Assembly: GCF_947623445.1 (NCBI RefSeq)
Contig: NC_135241.1
Coordinates: 16,742,501-16,806,500, forward strand
Direction: 5' to 3'
Length of the DNA stretch: 64,000 bases
DNA from: Clavelina lepadiformis
Lineage: Eukaryota; Chordata; Ascidiacea; Aplousobranchia; Clavelinidae
Of the stretch, positions 23,301-32,550 are shown in pieces (within the stretch, counting starts at the first letter, position 1; the number at the start of each line of letters is the position of its first letter). The notes beneath the pieces are model-generated. The model worked only from the letters and a program-made list of their open reading frames with translations. It searched no databases and was not told where the DNA came from. Made by a program: the position numbers and the translations under genes.

Positions 23301-24148
23301 AGTGCATTAATATTTATCAGCCAGAAATGCCTATTTATTTGATTAGTGACCCTCCACACTTGCTGAAGACAGCCTGTAACTGTGTGAGATCCAGCCGTCC
23401 AGGTGGAGCTAGAATGATGAAGTACAATCAACATTTCATTTTGTGGGAGCATTTTTGCCATGTTCCTTACCTATTTGAAAGTTCAGAGTTGAGAAGTTGC
23501 AAGTTGACTGATGGCCATTTTTCCCATAAGAGTTACGCAAAAATGCGGGTTTGCTATGCCGCACAATTGCTCTCTGGAACTGTCTCCAGTTTAATGAAGA
23601 GTCGTGGTGGAGAAGAAATGAAGATGAGTGCGTGGTTTGCTGGTTTGATGAATAAGTGGTTTGACCTCATGAACACCAGATTAAATTATTCATACAACCC
23701 AGACTTGAAACCATATACAACGATTGATGATCCTCGTCTGAAATGGCTTAATACATTCCTTTCAGAGTTAAAACAATGGAAAAGCAGTTTAACTGGGTCC
23801 GTTTCCGAACAGTCAAAGCAGTTTCTGAGCCATCAAACCTACGACGGTTTAGTTTCCACATCCATGGCCATTGCTGAATTGGTGAAATTCTTGTTGGAGA
23901 ACAGCCCAGAAGGTTCATACGTCTTAACTAAGCGCTTAAACCAAGACCCATTGGAGGCCTATTTCGGTCATATGAGACAAACTGGCCGTCGAAATGAAGT
24001 GCCTGATATTCACCAATATGCACAATTTGAAAATGTGATAATGTGCAAAAAGAATATCAAGTCACTTAAGGGGTCAAATGTAAATCACGTTATTGACTGG
24101 AAACATGGTGATGTTTGCGATGATCCAATGCCGAAGCGAAAAATATAA
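20366..24148 (+). pseudogene. P-element-type THAP transposase, spliced, with one frameshift
   Basis: The exons I support are 20366-~20591 (THAP), ~20825/20846-21258, 21632-21832, 22004-22110, 22275-22383, 22525-22626, 22717-22835 and 22973-24148. Phases agree from the second exon on. The THAP C2CH finger is visible as CLPMC ... W ... CEVHF. The P-transposase RNase H-like core follows: FCLSLAAKSKSAYEELRQSG, LPSSRTLNDYR, ISIDEMK (first Asp), VADGASCNRKLF (second Asp) and YLISDPPHLLKTACN. It closes with NQDPLEAYFGHMRQTGRRNE, matching the family's C-terminal acidic motif. In the last exon the frame changes at about 23081-23088, within AATTTTATGG. A run of four T where three would keep the frame explains it, so the copy is probably inactive. 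The join between the first two exons is unresolved. Confidence 0.82.
21342..21513. mobile_element. hAT-type MITE nested in the P-like element, 172 bp
   Basis: The ends are GAGTGGTGGGATTCAGCC and the inverse of CAGCGGTGGGATTGAAAT. The flanks are ATCATATA (21334-21341) and ACCATATA (21514-21521), an 8-bp duplication with one mismatch. It lies in the intron between the second and third transposase exons (21258/21632), so it would not disturb splicing. It contains an internal palindrome, CCGGTTCGTGCGAACCGG. Confidence 0.75.
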
Positions 24149-24374
24149 CTTGATTTCGAGTGTTTTGACAGTCTGCTTGTGCAATACAGTAACACTTAAT
24201 CCTTCTTGAGCTAAAACTGACGAAGTACATGTAAGAAGACAACTATGTAATGTACATTCATTTTAATGATTTTCTCAGACTTACATTTTGATCAGAGGTT
24301 ACATGCAGTACTGAATTTAAATGATTGGCTTTTTGATAGCATCTAATGATTAGATTCTAATCTTCACGTAAAAT

Positions 24375-25486
24375 TTACATATTTTCATGCAATTTTTGCA
24401 AACATTCATCAAAAACAAGATTTTCAAATATATCTTTTATGTTACAAACACTCAAAGAAGACATGCAACTTTCCATGATGTGCTCCTTTATGTCTTGTTT
24501 CCTAAAGACACTTTCTGCATACATCAACAATTTCACTAGTGATTTCGCTGGAACTGTAAGATGTCCATAATTGTTATTATTTAAAGCGGAAATCAAGGAA
24601 CTATTAGTGGTTTCATTACTATAATCAGTTAAACAAGATAATAGATCTATTTCTCTCGGATTTATACAGCGCTTAGTGAGTTTCTGCAAAATATAACCAC
24701 CTATGTACTGAATTATGAATTCTTCGTCTCGGGTTAACTTGTGTAATGTCAAGTGTTTCCCCTTTTTGTTGTGTGCAACAGTGGTAACGTGTGATAAAAA
24801 TACATCAAACAGTTTTCGTGTTAAACATAGTGACAATTTTCTTGGCAAGAAAAATAGTGATGGGATGCACGTAATTCCATCACAGGAGAATTTATGAAAC
24901 AGTTCATCCGGTGAACTGTACGAAGAAAATAGCTTCATAAAATAGTTAACCGCATCTGCAGTTAGATCTGTTTTAACGCCACCCACTGTTTCCCACCATT
25001 CCATCAGCTTTTCTCTTGTAACATTATTGCAAGAAGATTCTGCAAGACAAGTGTAAAATTAAGTTTGTTTGATTTTTTTAATCGGAATCTGCCAATGATA
25101 GAGCTCCAAATGAAATAAGTTTCAAACAAAAAACAAATATACCGTGAGCAGTTTTTTGATGAGCCAGCAAAGTTTCATTACTTGTGCAATTATGCAAACA
25201 TTGTCCACATCTGCAAATAAATATTTTCATTATCAGATTAAATGACATCAATATATCAGTACAGCATTTCTTCAAATATTCGTTACGACTTACATTAATT
25301 TGTTGTTTTGCTTGGCTGTTTATTATAAATTGGCGAGAACGTACGCTCTGGGTGACCGCCATACAGGACAAGCTCAACAGCAGTTGGCTAATTGATTAAT
25401 AGGCATATCGTATCTTACATGAAGTTTGCTGCATCGTCTTCTGGGTCACAATCTATTTCAATAATTAACTTCAAATTGACATCCAT
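24375..25486 (-). CDS. Second gene of the P-like element: C2H2-like finger protein of unknown function (three exons, 266 aa)
   Basis: Exons 25419-25486, 25143-25210 and 24375-25039 join with correct GT-AG signals and phases, giving 801 bases, 266 codons plus stop. The product starts MDVNLKLIIEIDCDPEDDAA. It then has one zinc-finger-like segment, CGQCLHNC followed by LLAHQKTAH, and a 220-residue domain with EKLMEWWETVGGVKTDLTAD and LTRDEEFIIQYIGGYILQKL. The last phrase resembles a helical motif (E-x-VI-Y-IAGY-x-RKL) that I associate with C-terminal regions of THAP/P-type proteins. It lies wholly inside the terminal repeats and converges on the transposase gene, with stops at 24148 and 24375. 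A DNA-binding accessory or regulator of transposition is possible, but that is inference. The intact frame contrasts with the frameshifted transposase. Confidence 0.7.
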
Positions 25487-25616
25487 TAGATCTCAACAAC
25501 TGCACCACAATAACAAGATCTGAAATCAGACTTCCAGTAGCCTATTTTAATGACACAACACCTGCAACATAAGGCCTATGCTAATGAGTTTAGTTGCTAA
25601 TTGCCTGGTCGAAGAG

Positions 25617-25991
25617 AAATGTGGGGAACGAAAAAATCTTCCCGCGCAACTCAAGTAGGCTAAGCCATGCCTTGATACAAAACAGCAGCATTATCAGTTC
25701 AAGGAACTGAAACTAAGTTAATTGCTGAACCTAAAACTATCACCTGATTTCATTAATTAATTTCAATTAAATTTAACACCCAATGGATCCCAATAACTGC
25801 ATCGTAATAATAAGACTAATCTGTTCCAGCAGCAAACAGATCTGAAAATCATTGTCGTCGTCTGCATGTTTATTGTTATGTAGTGAACCGTGACCGTGGA
25901 GAAAGTAGAATATGCTCCAAGAGAATAAAAGAAACAAACATGACGTCATGCGCAAAAGAGAAGTTTCTACTCATGTGTTTAAATCTCTTTG
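25617..25991 (-). repeat. Right 375-bp terminal inverted repeat of the P-like element
   Basis: Inverse copy of 19810-20184. Identical 60-residue antisense-like ORFs on the two arms (19846-20028 and 25773-25955) are by-products of this identity, not genes. They differ at one residue, which confirms the very low divergence. Confidence 0.88.
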
Positions 25992-26070
25992 GTCGGAATT
26001 ATGACACTAATAAATACCATTAATTATTTATTCACATTAGGTTTTCCTAAATGAGCTCGTTGGCTCTGAG

Positions 26071-26305
26071 TCACAGGAGCCAGATCAAAGAGATGAAAGA
26101 GCCACGGGTTGCCGACTTCTGGTCTAAACAGACTCTCAATTGACAACAGTGTATTGTTTTTCCTGTTATCATTTCTTCAAATTTATTACAGACTTTAATT
26201 AATTTGTTCATTAAAGATTTGTGACCATGCTTCCACACAGGTATGCAGTACCGAATGTAACTCTTCATTAAAGAGTGGCAAAGGGTGGTTAGGTGAGCTT
26301 TGTTT
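26071..26305 (-). pseudogene. LINE reverse transcriptase fragment, downstream half (split by hAT A)
   Basis: The minus strand encodes YLNKAHLTTLCHSLMKSY, then RYCIPVWKHGHKSLMNKL and IKVCNKFEEMI. This resembles the thumb/C-terminal region of non-LTR (CR1/jockey-like) reverse transcriptases, in which an S-x-RYCI-VWG segment precedes a LNKL basic helix. Its upstream partner is at 29210-29427, on the far side of the inserted hAT element. The remnant is short and has no endonuclease domain or 3' tail that I can identify. Confidence 0.65.
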
Positions 26306-26313
26306 AAATAGGC

Positions 26314-29209
26314 CGCAGGGGTGTCAAACTCAATCGCACCAGGGGCCAAATCTCAAAACTTATTTAACGCCGCGGGCCGTAAGGATGAAACTTGATTGAA
26401 CGATTTGTAACTTGACGTGATTTGATTGAACGTTTCGCGACACCAGTACATGAATTGGAACAGGCATCGAAATAACACCAAGTTTTTGATGTTTAAAGCT
26501 CGGTGTATTATTCTTCTTCGAATACGAGTCGCACAAATACGGACGAAAAACAGGAAAAATACGTCGCACTCGATAATATATCCTACCAAAAAGTAGAAAG
26601 AAAGGTCACCTACCACGAAGTAGGCTTATTATTGAAAACAAGGCTTTGGGGAAAACCCGTGTATTTCATGAAAATTGCGCCGCGCAATCAGTTAAGAACA
26701 ACGTGAATTGAAAATTTTTTTGTTACGTTTGTGCTGCATTGTACGATGTTTAAAGAAGCCGCTCTCAAATATGAGCACAAAGTAGACCGATAAAAATAAA
26801 ATGAATATGTAAAAAATTAATGTACGCGGCATACGGTATGCTACAACTATAAGCACATACACAGAAATGCAGTAATAAGATTCTGTCAAACACGACCATA
26901 CTACAGGTAGCCTGTATAAAAAAATGTAAATTAAACCGTGCATTTGAAAGTTAAAAAGTTAGCAAATTGAAGCATTCAACTGTCTTCACTTCAGTGGTGC
27001 CACTTTATCAGAGCTGGATGTTTGACATCTTTTCATGGAAACAAGTTTGTCGATGTTTGGGGTAAGACTTTGTGTTGCGGAAATTCTTAAAATGGACTGT
27101 AGGTGTTCATCAGTAAGACGACTTCTGTGTGATGTTTTGTTAATCTTCATCACAGAAAACAACTGTTCACATATATATGTGCTACCAAACATACACAAGG
27201 TTCGAGCGGCATGTAGACGGAGATGGGGCATTGTTTCAGGAATAAAGCGAATAAATTTTGTAGGCCCCACAGTGCCGTACTTTGCTTTTAGTGTCCCATT
27301 ACACTGCAGTTTTATAAGCTCCATCTGAATATTTGCAGGGGCAGTTTCTACGTCAACTGCAAATGGATTGCGCAGCAGCTCAAAATTACTTTTCTGTGCT
27401 TCAAAGTCACCAAAACGTCGTGCAAACTCGGAGCGAAGTTCGCTCAATTTTTCAGCGAAGTGTGCTTTTGGGAATGTCGTGGCACAGAGTTGGGGGAACA
27501 TTACCTGGCAACAGGAAAAGTGAGATAAGTTGCATTGGTGCGTTTGTGCCTCCCATAAGCGCAACTTTACCTGAAACGCCTTTACTGCGTCATACATATC
27601 AATAATCATACAGCCCCGTCCCTGAAGCTGAACATTCAACGCGCTGAGATGAGAACTTATGTCAGCCAGAAATGCCAAGTTGCATCTCCAGATTTCACTA
27701 CGGAGTATAGTAGTGTCTTTTCCTTTGCTTTGTAGAAACTGACAGATTTCCTCTCTCAGCTCAAACACTCTGTTGAGAACTTTTTGCCGGCTTAGCCATC
27801 TCACCTCTGTATGATAAGGCAAGTCGCCAAACTCTGAATCTAACTCCTGCAGTAAAGATGTAAATTGTCGGTGGTACAAACCTTTAGCTCTGATAAAGTT
27901 TACGGTTTGTATTACCGTGATCGTTACGTTTTCCATTTTTAGTATTTTTCCGCACAACGCTTCTTGATGTAGGCTATGATGCAGTGATATGCTGTTAACT
28001 TTCCAGAACAGTTCTCTTGCTGCATCTTTAACCGTATTCTTCCCACCAGTCCCTTTTTCTCACCACACATCGCCGGTGCCCCATCTGTTGTAAGCCCAAC
28101 AAGTTTGTCCAATGGAAGGTTCATGTCGGTTAGACATTGACATACATTTTGAAATATGTCTTTCCCTGTCGTGGTCCCGTGCATTGATTTAATGCCCATT
28201 ACTTCCTCTGTAATGCATAGTTTGCAATCTACTCCACGGAGAAAAATAGCCAGCTGTGCCGTATCAGTCACGTCCGTACTTTCATCAACGGCGAGAGAAT
28301 AAGCAACAAAGCTTTTACCCTTTTCAATCAACTGCGTTTTTACATCAGTTGCCATCTCGCAGACTCTATCAACAATTGTATTTCTGCTAAGGCTTACATT
28401 TGCAAACAACTTCTTTTTCTCTGGACACAAAAGGTCGCACGCTTTCATCATAGAGTCTTTCAAAAATTTTCCTTCTGTAAAAGGTTTGGCTGCTTTGGCT
28501 ATATCCTTTGCCAGTTCAAAACTTGTTTTCACAACAGCTTCACTTTGGGATTTCGCTTTGGTGAAAAATGTCTGCTGCGTTGTCAGATTCCGTTTTAACT
28601 CTTCTACCTTCCGCAGTTTCTGCTCTGCATTTAAGTTTTTGAAGCTATCTTGATGTTTGGTTTCATAGTGTCGTCTTAGGTTATATTCCTTAATTACTGC
28701 GACACTATCGCCACAAATGAGGCAAACCGGTTTTCCTGAGATGCTATTGAACATATACTCCGCTTCCCAGCGGTCCTGAAAATACCTGTTCTCTATATCT
28801 ACTTTTCTTTTGGCCATATTGAAAGCTGCCGTACTATTAGACTTGCCAAAATTAAACTGAGGCTGCTGAATAAGAGCAGTTTTCACTGGGCTATTTTTGA
28901 TTATTCTTCTGTTACGTCATTATGTTGCATTCATCTCCTTCCAAAAGCAATAAAGAATCAATAAAGAAAAAGGCAACCCAGATTACAAGCGTTAGATTAA
29001 ATCTACTTATTGTATCGTATGGTGGAAGAACTGTTGTGCTACTCTTTTGTGCAATTTGTTATAATCTTGTTTCTTACTTGAAAAAAGTAAATTATACTGT
29101 ACAATGATCTCGCGGGCCGGAAATAGTTCAATGTATAAAAAACTTTGCGGGCCAAATTTTATTGTAAAGCGGGCCGGATGTGGCCCGCGGGCCGGGAGTT
29201 TGACACATG
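26314..29209 (-). mobile_element. hAT element A (BED-finger type), inserted in a LINE
   Basis: The left end carries CAGGGGTGTCAAACTC (from 26316) and the right end, inverted, CATGTGTCAAACTC. Both ends also have inward G/C-rich blocks containing GCGGGCC. The flanks are AAATAGGC (26306-26313) and AAATAGGG (29210-29217), an 8-bp duplication with one mismatch. That makes the element start two bases before CAGGGG. The duplication interrupts the reverse transcriptase frame of a LINE, and joining the flanks restores that frame. It encodes a hAT transposase on the minus strand. Confidence 0.85.
26986..28886 (-). pseudogene. hAT transposase with BED finger, one frameshift
   Basis: Frame one (28886-27939) has the BED zinc finger CLICGDSVAVIKEYNLRRHY, then YSLAVDESTDVTDTAQLAIF with the first catalytic Asp and GLTTDGAPAMCGEKKGLVG with the second. 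Frame two (27957-26986) continues with LCGKILKMENV, VRWLSRQKVLNRVFELREEI, FLADISSHLSALNVQLQGRG and the C-terminal dimerisation segment YICEQLFSVMKINKTSHRSR. The two frames meet at about 27965-27980. There an extra five bases before CATCAAGAAGC break an expected HCIIHQEALC motif. Apart from that the coding region is open for about 620 residues. The organisation matches the GTF2IRD2/FAM200/ZBED5-like group of hAT transposases. Confidence 0.88.
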
Positions 29210-29427
29210 AAATAGGGGTTTGTCTTTCTAAATATGCTGAAGTTCATGCATAGTTTTTGCAACATGGTGTTTATGTGGATTTTCCAAGAAAGATTTTCCT
29301 GCAAATGCAGACCTAATTTTATAGACCTTTTATTCTTGTCCTTACTCTCACTTTGCAAATACAGTTGCTCAGCAAACCTGTGATAATTAATCTGCATAAC
29401 ATAATTAGAACTTAACAATTTTGGCAT
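29210..29427 (-). pseudogene. LINE reverse transcriptase fragment, upstream half (split by hAT A)
   Basis: The minus strand encodes KLGLHLQENLSWKIHINTML and CMNFSIFRKTNPY, the LG-x-L-x-W-HI-x-KL segment of CR1/jockey-like reverse transcriptases. The frame stops making sense at the 8-bp duplication bordering hAT A and resumes at 26305. No further 5' part of the LINE was recognised above about 29427. Confidence 0.6.
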
Positions 29428-30474
29428 AAAATTTTTCTACATAACACCACGTTCACAGATCTTGTAGTTTATTTTATTGCAGTTTCAGTTGAAGTATTAA
29501 TAAAAATAAACCTATATTGTAAATATATTATTGTTTATTTTTTGCCATTAATTCCGTGAAATGAAAGTATGATACATGCTATTTAACATTATATTATTTT
29601 TTTACAAGCAGATGAGAAAGGCAGAAAAGCGGTAAAGCTCAAAGACATGGTTATACATGATACAATGTTGAATAAAACAAATAAAAAAATTATTTGTTTA
29701 GTCATTACTCATTAGTTAACAATCATTTATACAAGAAAACTTTGATGATACATCTGTAGCTAGCAATGACATTTGTGTAGGGATGGTAAAAAGGAAACCT
29801 AGCAAATATTTCACTATCACAGAGATCGGAACTCTGTTTCTTTGCCAGGTTGGTAAAATGCTTGCATTTTATGGTTTAGTGTCTCATGAATAAATGTAAT
29901 AAAAACTGTCACTAAAGAAAACTCTAAATTTGATATGGTTAATGTCATCCAGAATTACAACAGAAACTCTTAAGTCAAAAGATAAGATTGTTATGACCTC
30001 GAAACTTAAACACTAAATTCAAGTAACTTAGGCTTTAATGAAAACAGAACAATCCTAAAACAAATAGAAATCAGTTACTTAGTACTTATACTACATAATA
30101 CTTATATATGAACTCGACACTGCGCTTACTACTGAAATGATGTTGTGAAATGCTTACTACTGAAATGTCAGACGAGACCAACACATTTAAGGCGGCAACA
30201 AGCAATTAAGGCGATTAATTACAGAGGCTTGATTGTGCGCGAGGCAAACTGGCGTAAACAAAGGAATGTCACCACAAAGATACTCCTTGTTTATTACAAA
30301 TTCTTGCTGTCAAGGTAAAGTCTGGCAAGGTTCTTGTATTATTTGAAATCAATAGTTTTTAGATTGCTGTAAAATATAGTAGTGTAAAAATAATTTAAAA
30401 ACAGGATTTATTTTGAATGTGATTATTGTGTGTATTTATCATTTACTTTTTTCATGCTCAATTGCTTATCTTAC
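29428..30474. other. AT-rich region without a recognised gene
   Basis: About 1 kb. It presumably contains either intron or 3' sequence of the putative minus-strand gene whose exons lie at 30475-31742. A short direct repeat, CTTACTACTGAAATG, occurs twice near 30125-30170. I see no additional exon that I can support. Confidence 0.35.
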
Positions 30475-31742
30475 CTGGATCTTTTTGTGTGATTGCCCCA
30501 AGGTCATTGAAGTTGACATATCCCACTTCATCTGAACATCACAGAATAAAATTAAATAGAAGTTTTTTGGACTTCATTAGTTTAAGTAAACATTTCTAAA
30601 CAAGGTAGTGCTAATGCTCTAGTACACTGTTTATTGATCGAAAAGGCATCACATGCTTCTTTTTAACACTTTTGCATTCATGACTGTTACAGTAATATCC
30701 CATTTAAGTTCGCAAAATTTATTACAAAATCTAGATTGAACTTTTTCAGCAGTTTATCATGTCATCAAAAACATGTCAACTTGTCATAGAAAAGTTAAAA
30801 AACATCTCTATTAAAGTTCACAATTTATTAAACATATCATGAATCGTTAATTGGTGCATATTTGCACATATTATTTACAAATTGCGTCTGTTGTACATGC
30901 AAAAAATTTAGCCCAACTTCAATTGAGGCATCTATCGGTCTTGAATGGTTACTGATTAGCGCCTTCAGTTTTTCTGATATATACAAATCATAACAATACA
31001 CCTATTTTGTAGCTAACTGTATTTACAAAACTATATTTGCTGATTTCACACCTATCACATAAGTTCGCACAAACTGCTCAGATTCAAGTCGCGAACTTAA
31101 CCGGGATCTTACTGTATTGTATTTAAAAAAGTTAGTTTTTCTGTAGCTGATTTTGAAGTGTTTTTAGTATGAATCTTTCACACTCATTAACTAAATCTGT
31201 AGCAAATATTTTACATCGCAACCACACTTCTTTTTGCACATTGCTCAATCCGAGTGATGGCGAAGGTTTGTCCTGATCTATCATAATGGTTACAGTAAGT
31301 AATGGGGAATTGTTTGCGAAATCAGTAACGCATTTGCATATTTGTGAGAATCCCAATGAACGGGAATTTCGCAAGATATGATATTTGCAGCAAATTTTTG
31401 TGTTCTCTTTTTGCAAAATATTGGAAATTCAAGTAAATAGATTGTTTCTTGATAAAAAGGCATTAATTTAGTTTAAATAGAATTAGTATGTACATCTTTT
31501 GTTTGCAAGTTTGGAGTTAGATACATACCAGTTTTCAATTCCTGAGATGAAGACAGGCTTCCATTTGTTTGTCTCTGTATTGATAAGTTATACTGTATCA
31601 AATATTTTGCTTTAAACGTATATTAAGAACAGTGCATTTGTGAGTGTATGTGTAAAGCTAGGAGCTAAGTGAAGTATTGAAGTAAGAAATGTTACTTTCA
31701 TATCAGAAGTGCTTCCTTTCATCTCAAGATACCCTGTCTCAT
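30475..31742 (-). CDS. Putative gene fragment: three phase-coherent exons with YxxM and YxN motifs
   Basis: Exons 31696-31742, 31529-31574 and 30475-30531 each have AG acceptors and GT donors, and their phases match (2/0, 0/1, 2/1). They encode DETGYLEMKGSTSDMK, then RQTNGSLSSSQELKT, then DEVGYVNFNDLGAITQKDP. The repeated D-E-x-GY-x-x pattern in exons one and three suggests a duplicated exon type. YLEM fits the PI3-kinase SH2 consensus YxxM, and YVNF fits the Grb2 consensus YxN. A cytoplasmic tail of a signalling receptor or adaptor would look like this, but I do not recognise the gene. Its upstream exons are not visible, because the next sequence upstream is hAT B. A Tigger-like MITE sits in the second intron. 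Confidence 0.4.
30690..31114. mobile_element. pogo/Tigger-like MITE, 425 bp
   Basis: The ends are CAGTAATATCCCATTTAAG and the inverse of CAGTAAGATCCCGGTTAAG. The terminal repeat runs about 24 bases to TTCGC with a few mismatches. TA flanks both sides (30688-30689 and 31115-31116). CAGTA ends with a TA target duplication are typical of the pogo/Tigger branch of Tc1/mariner. It has no transposase frame. Confidence 0.8.
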
Positions 31743-31744
31743 CT

Positions 31745-32550
31745 GCAAATAGAATTTTGTGTCAGTACAGTTTGATTTTGGCAGTGAATCTGACTTAAAC
31801 TTCTCTTTCAAGTCCAGCAGTTCCAGGTGTAAATTACTTTCATTACACATTACTTTCAAGTCCAGCAGTTCCAGGTGTAAATCCTCAGGACCCGAATAAA
31901 CTTCTGTAGTGAATGGAGAGCTGAGCATATTAAACTGCGGTTCCAGGTTCTTTAAGTCTTGGAACTTTCTGCCGAATTCGATAGCCAAGGTATCCAACTC
32001 AACTTTATACTTTGCTGCAAGTTCACCAGAAATGTTTGCTTCTTTCAGCAAAGGAAAGTGACAAAACCTGTTGTTACCAGCTTGTCTGAGGAACAATGAC
32101 AGCTTCATTTGGAATGATTTGACGTGGACGTACATCTTGTGTGCAAATAAACCATTGCCCTGAAGTTTTACATTTAATTCGTTCAACTTTTCCTTGATAT
32201 CAATGGCAAACTTAAAGTCCATCCTCCACTCTTAATCAACTATGTTGGTACTAAAATCACATTGAATGCTTTTCATTTCCAGGAACATCACGATTTATTC
32301 TCTTAGCTCCCACACTCTCCTCAATACTTTGCCCAGGCTCAGCCAGCGGACATGGTTGTGGTAGAGGAAATCCAAATGTTCAGTTTCTAAATCTGCCAGC
32401 AATGCCCGGAACTGCCTGTGGTTAAGCCCCTTGGCTCTGATAAGATTGACAACATCGACAATTGAATCAGTAACGTGCTTAATGTTCAGTGCACCTTTAC
32501 ACAGACTTTCTTGATGGATGACGCAGTGAAGTGGTATGAGGGCATTAGTA
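31745..32550 (-). pseudogene. hAT B transposase, C-terminal portion, with stops
   Basis: Reading inward from the insertion, the minus strand gives LHCVIHQESLCKGALNIKHV, VVNLIRAKGLNHRQFRALL and VRWLSLGKVLRRVWELRE, each a standard hAT motif. Two in-frame stops then break the frame near 32300 and 32235. The open piece 32222-31719 continues with FAIDIKEKLNELNVKLQGNG and FHPLL-like helices. It contains a 48-bp in-frame duplication and ends before the dimerisation motif. Together with 36534-37292 it makes up a decayed transposase. Confidence 0.8.
31805..31882. repeat. 48-bp-period partial tandem duplication in hAT B
   Basis: A 30-base word starting CTTTCAAGTCCAGCAG occurs at 31805-31834 and again at 31853-31882. 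The period of 48 bases duplicates LHLELLDLK in the same reading frame (16 residues). Element A and the family pattern suggest one copy as ancestral, so this is a local duplication. Confidence 0.75.

Larger units (their letters stand above)
19810..25991 (+). mobile_element. P-element/THAP-type DNA transposon, 6182 bp, with two opposed genes
   Basis: The termini are CAAAGAGATTTAAACAC and its inverse, flanked by GTCGGAA (19803-19809 and 25992-25998). The target duplication is thus 7 bp, with the 8th base differing. The element starts CA and ends TG like Drosophila P. The inverted repeats are 375 bp (19810-20184 and 25617-25991) and nearly identical. The interior has a + strand THAP/P-type transposase and a - strand three-exon gene transcribed toward it. 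A hAT-type MITE sits inside the transposase gene. The high repeat identity suggests fairly recent insertion. Confidence 0.88.

Noticed and set aside
31132..31416. 94-residue minus-strand ORF between the MITE and putative exons
   Set aside because: Inserting it would break the phase between exons 31529-31574 and 30475-30531, and it shows no family resemblance.
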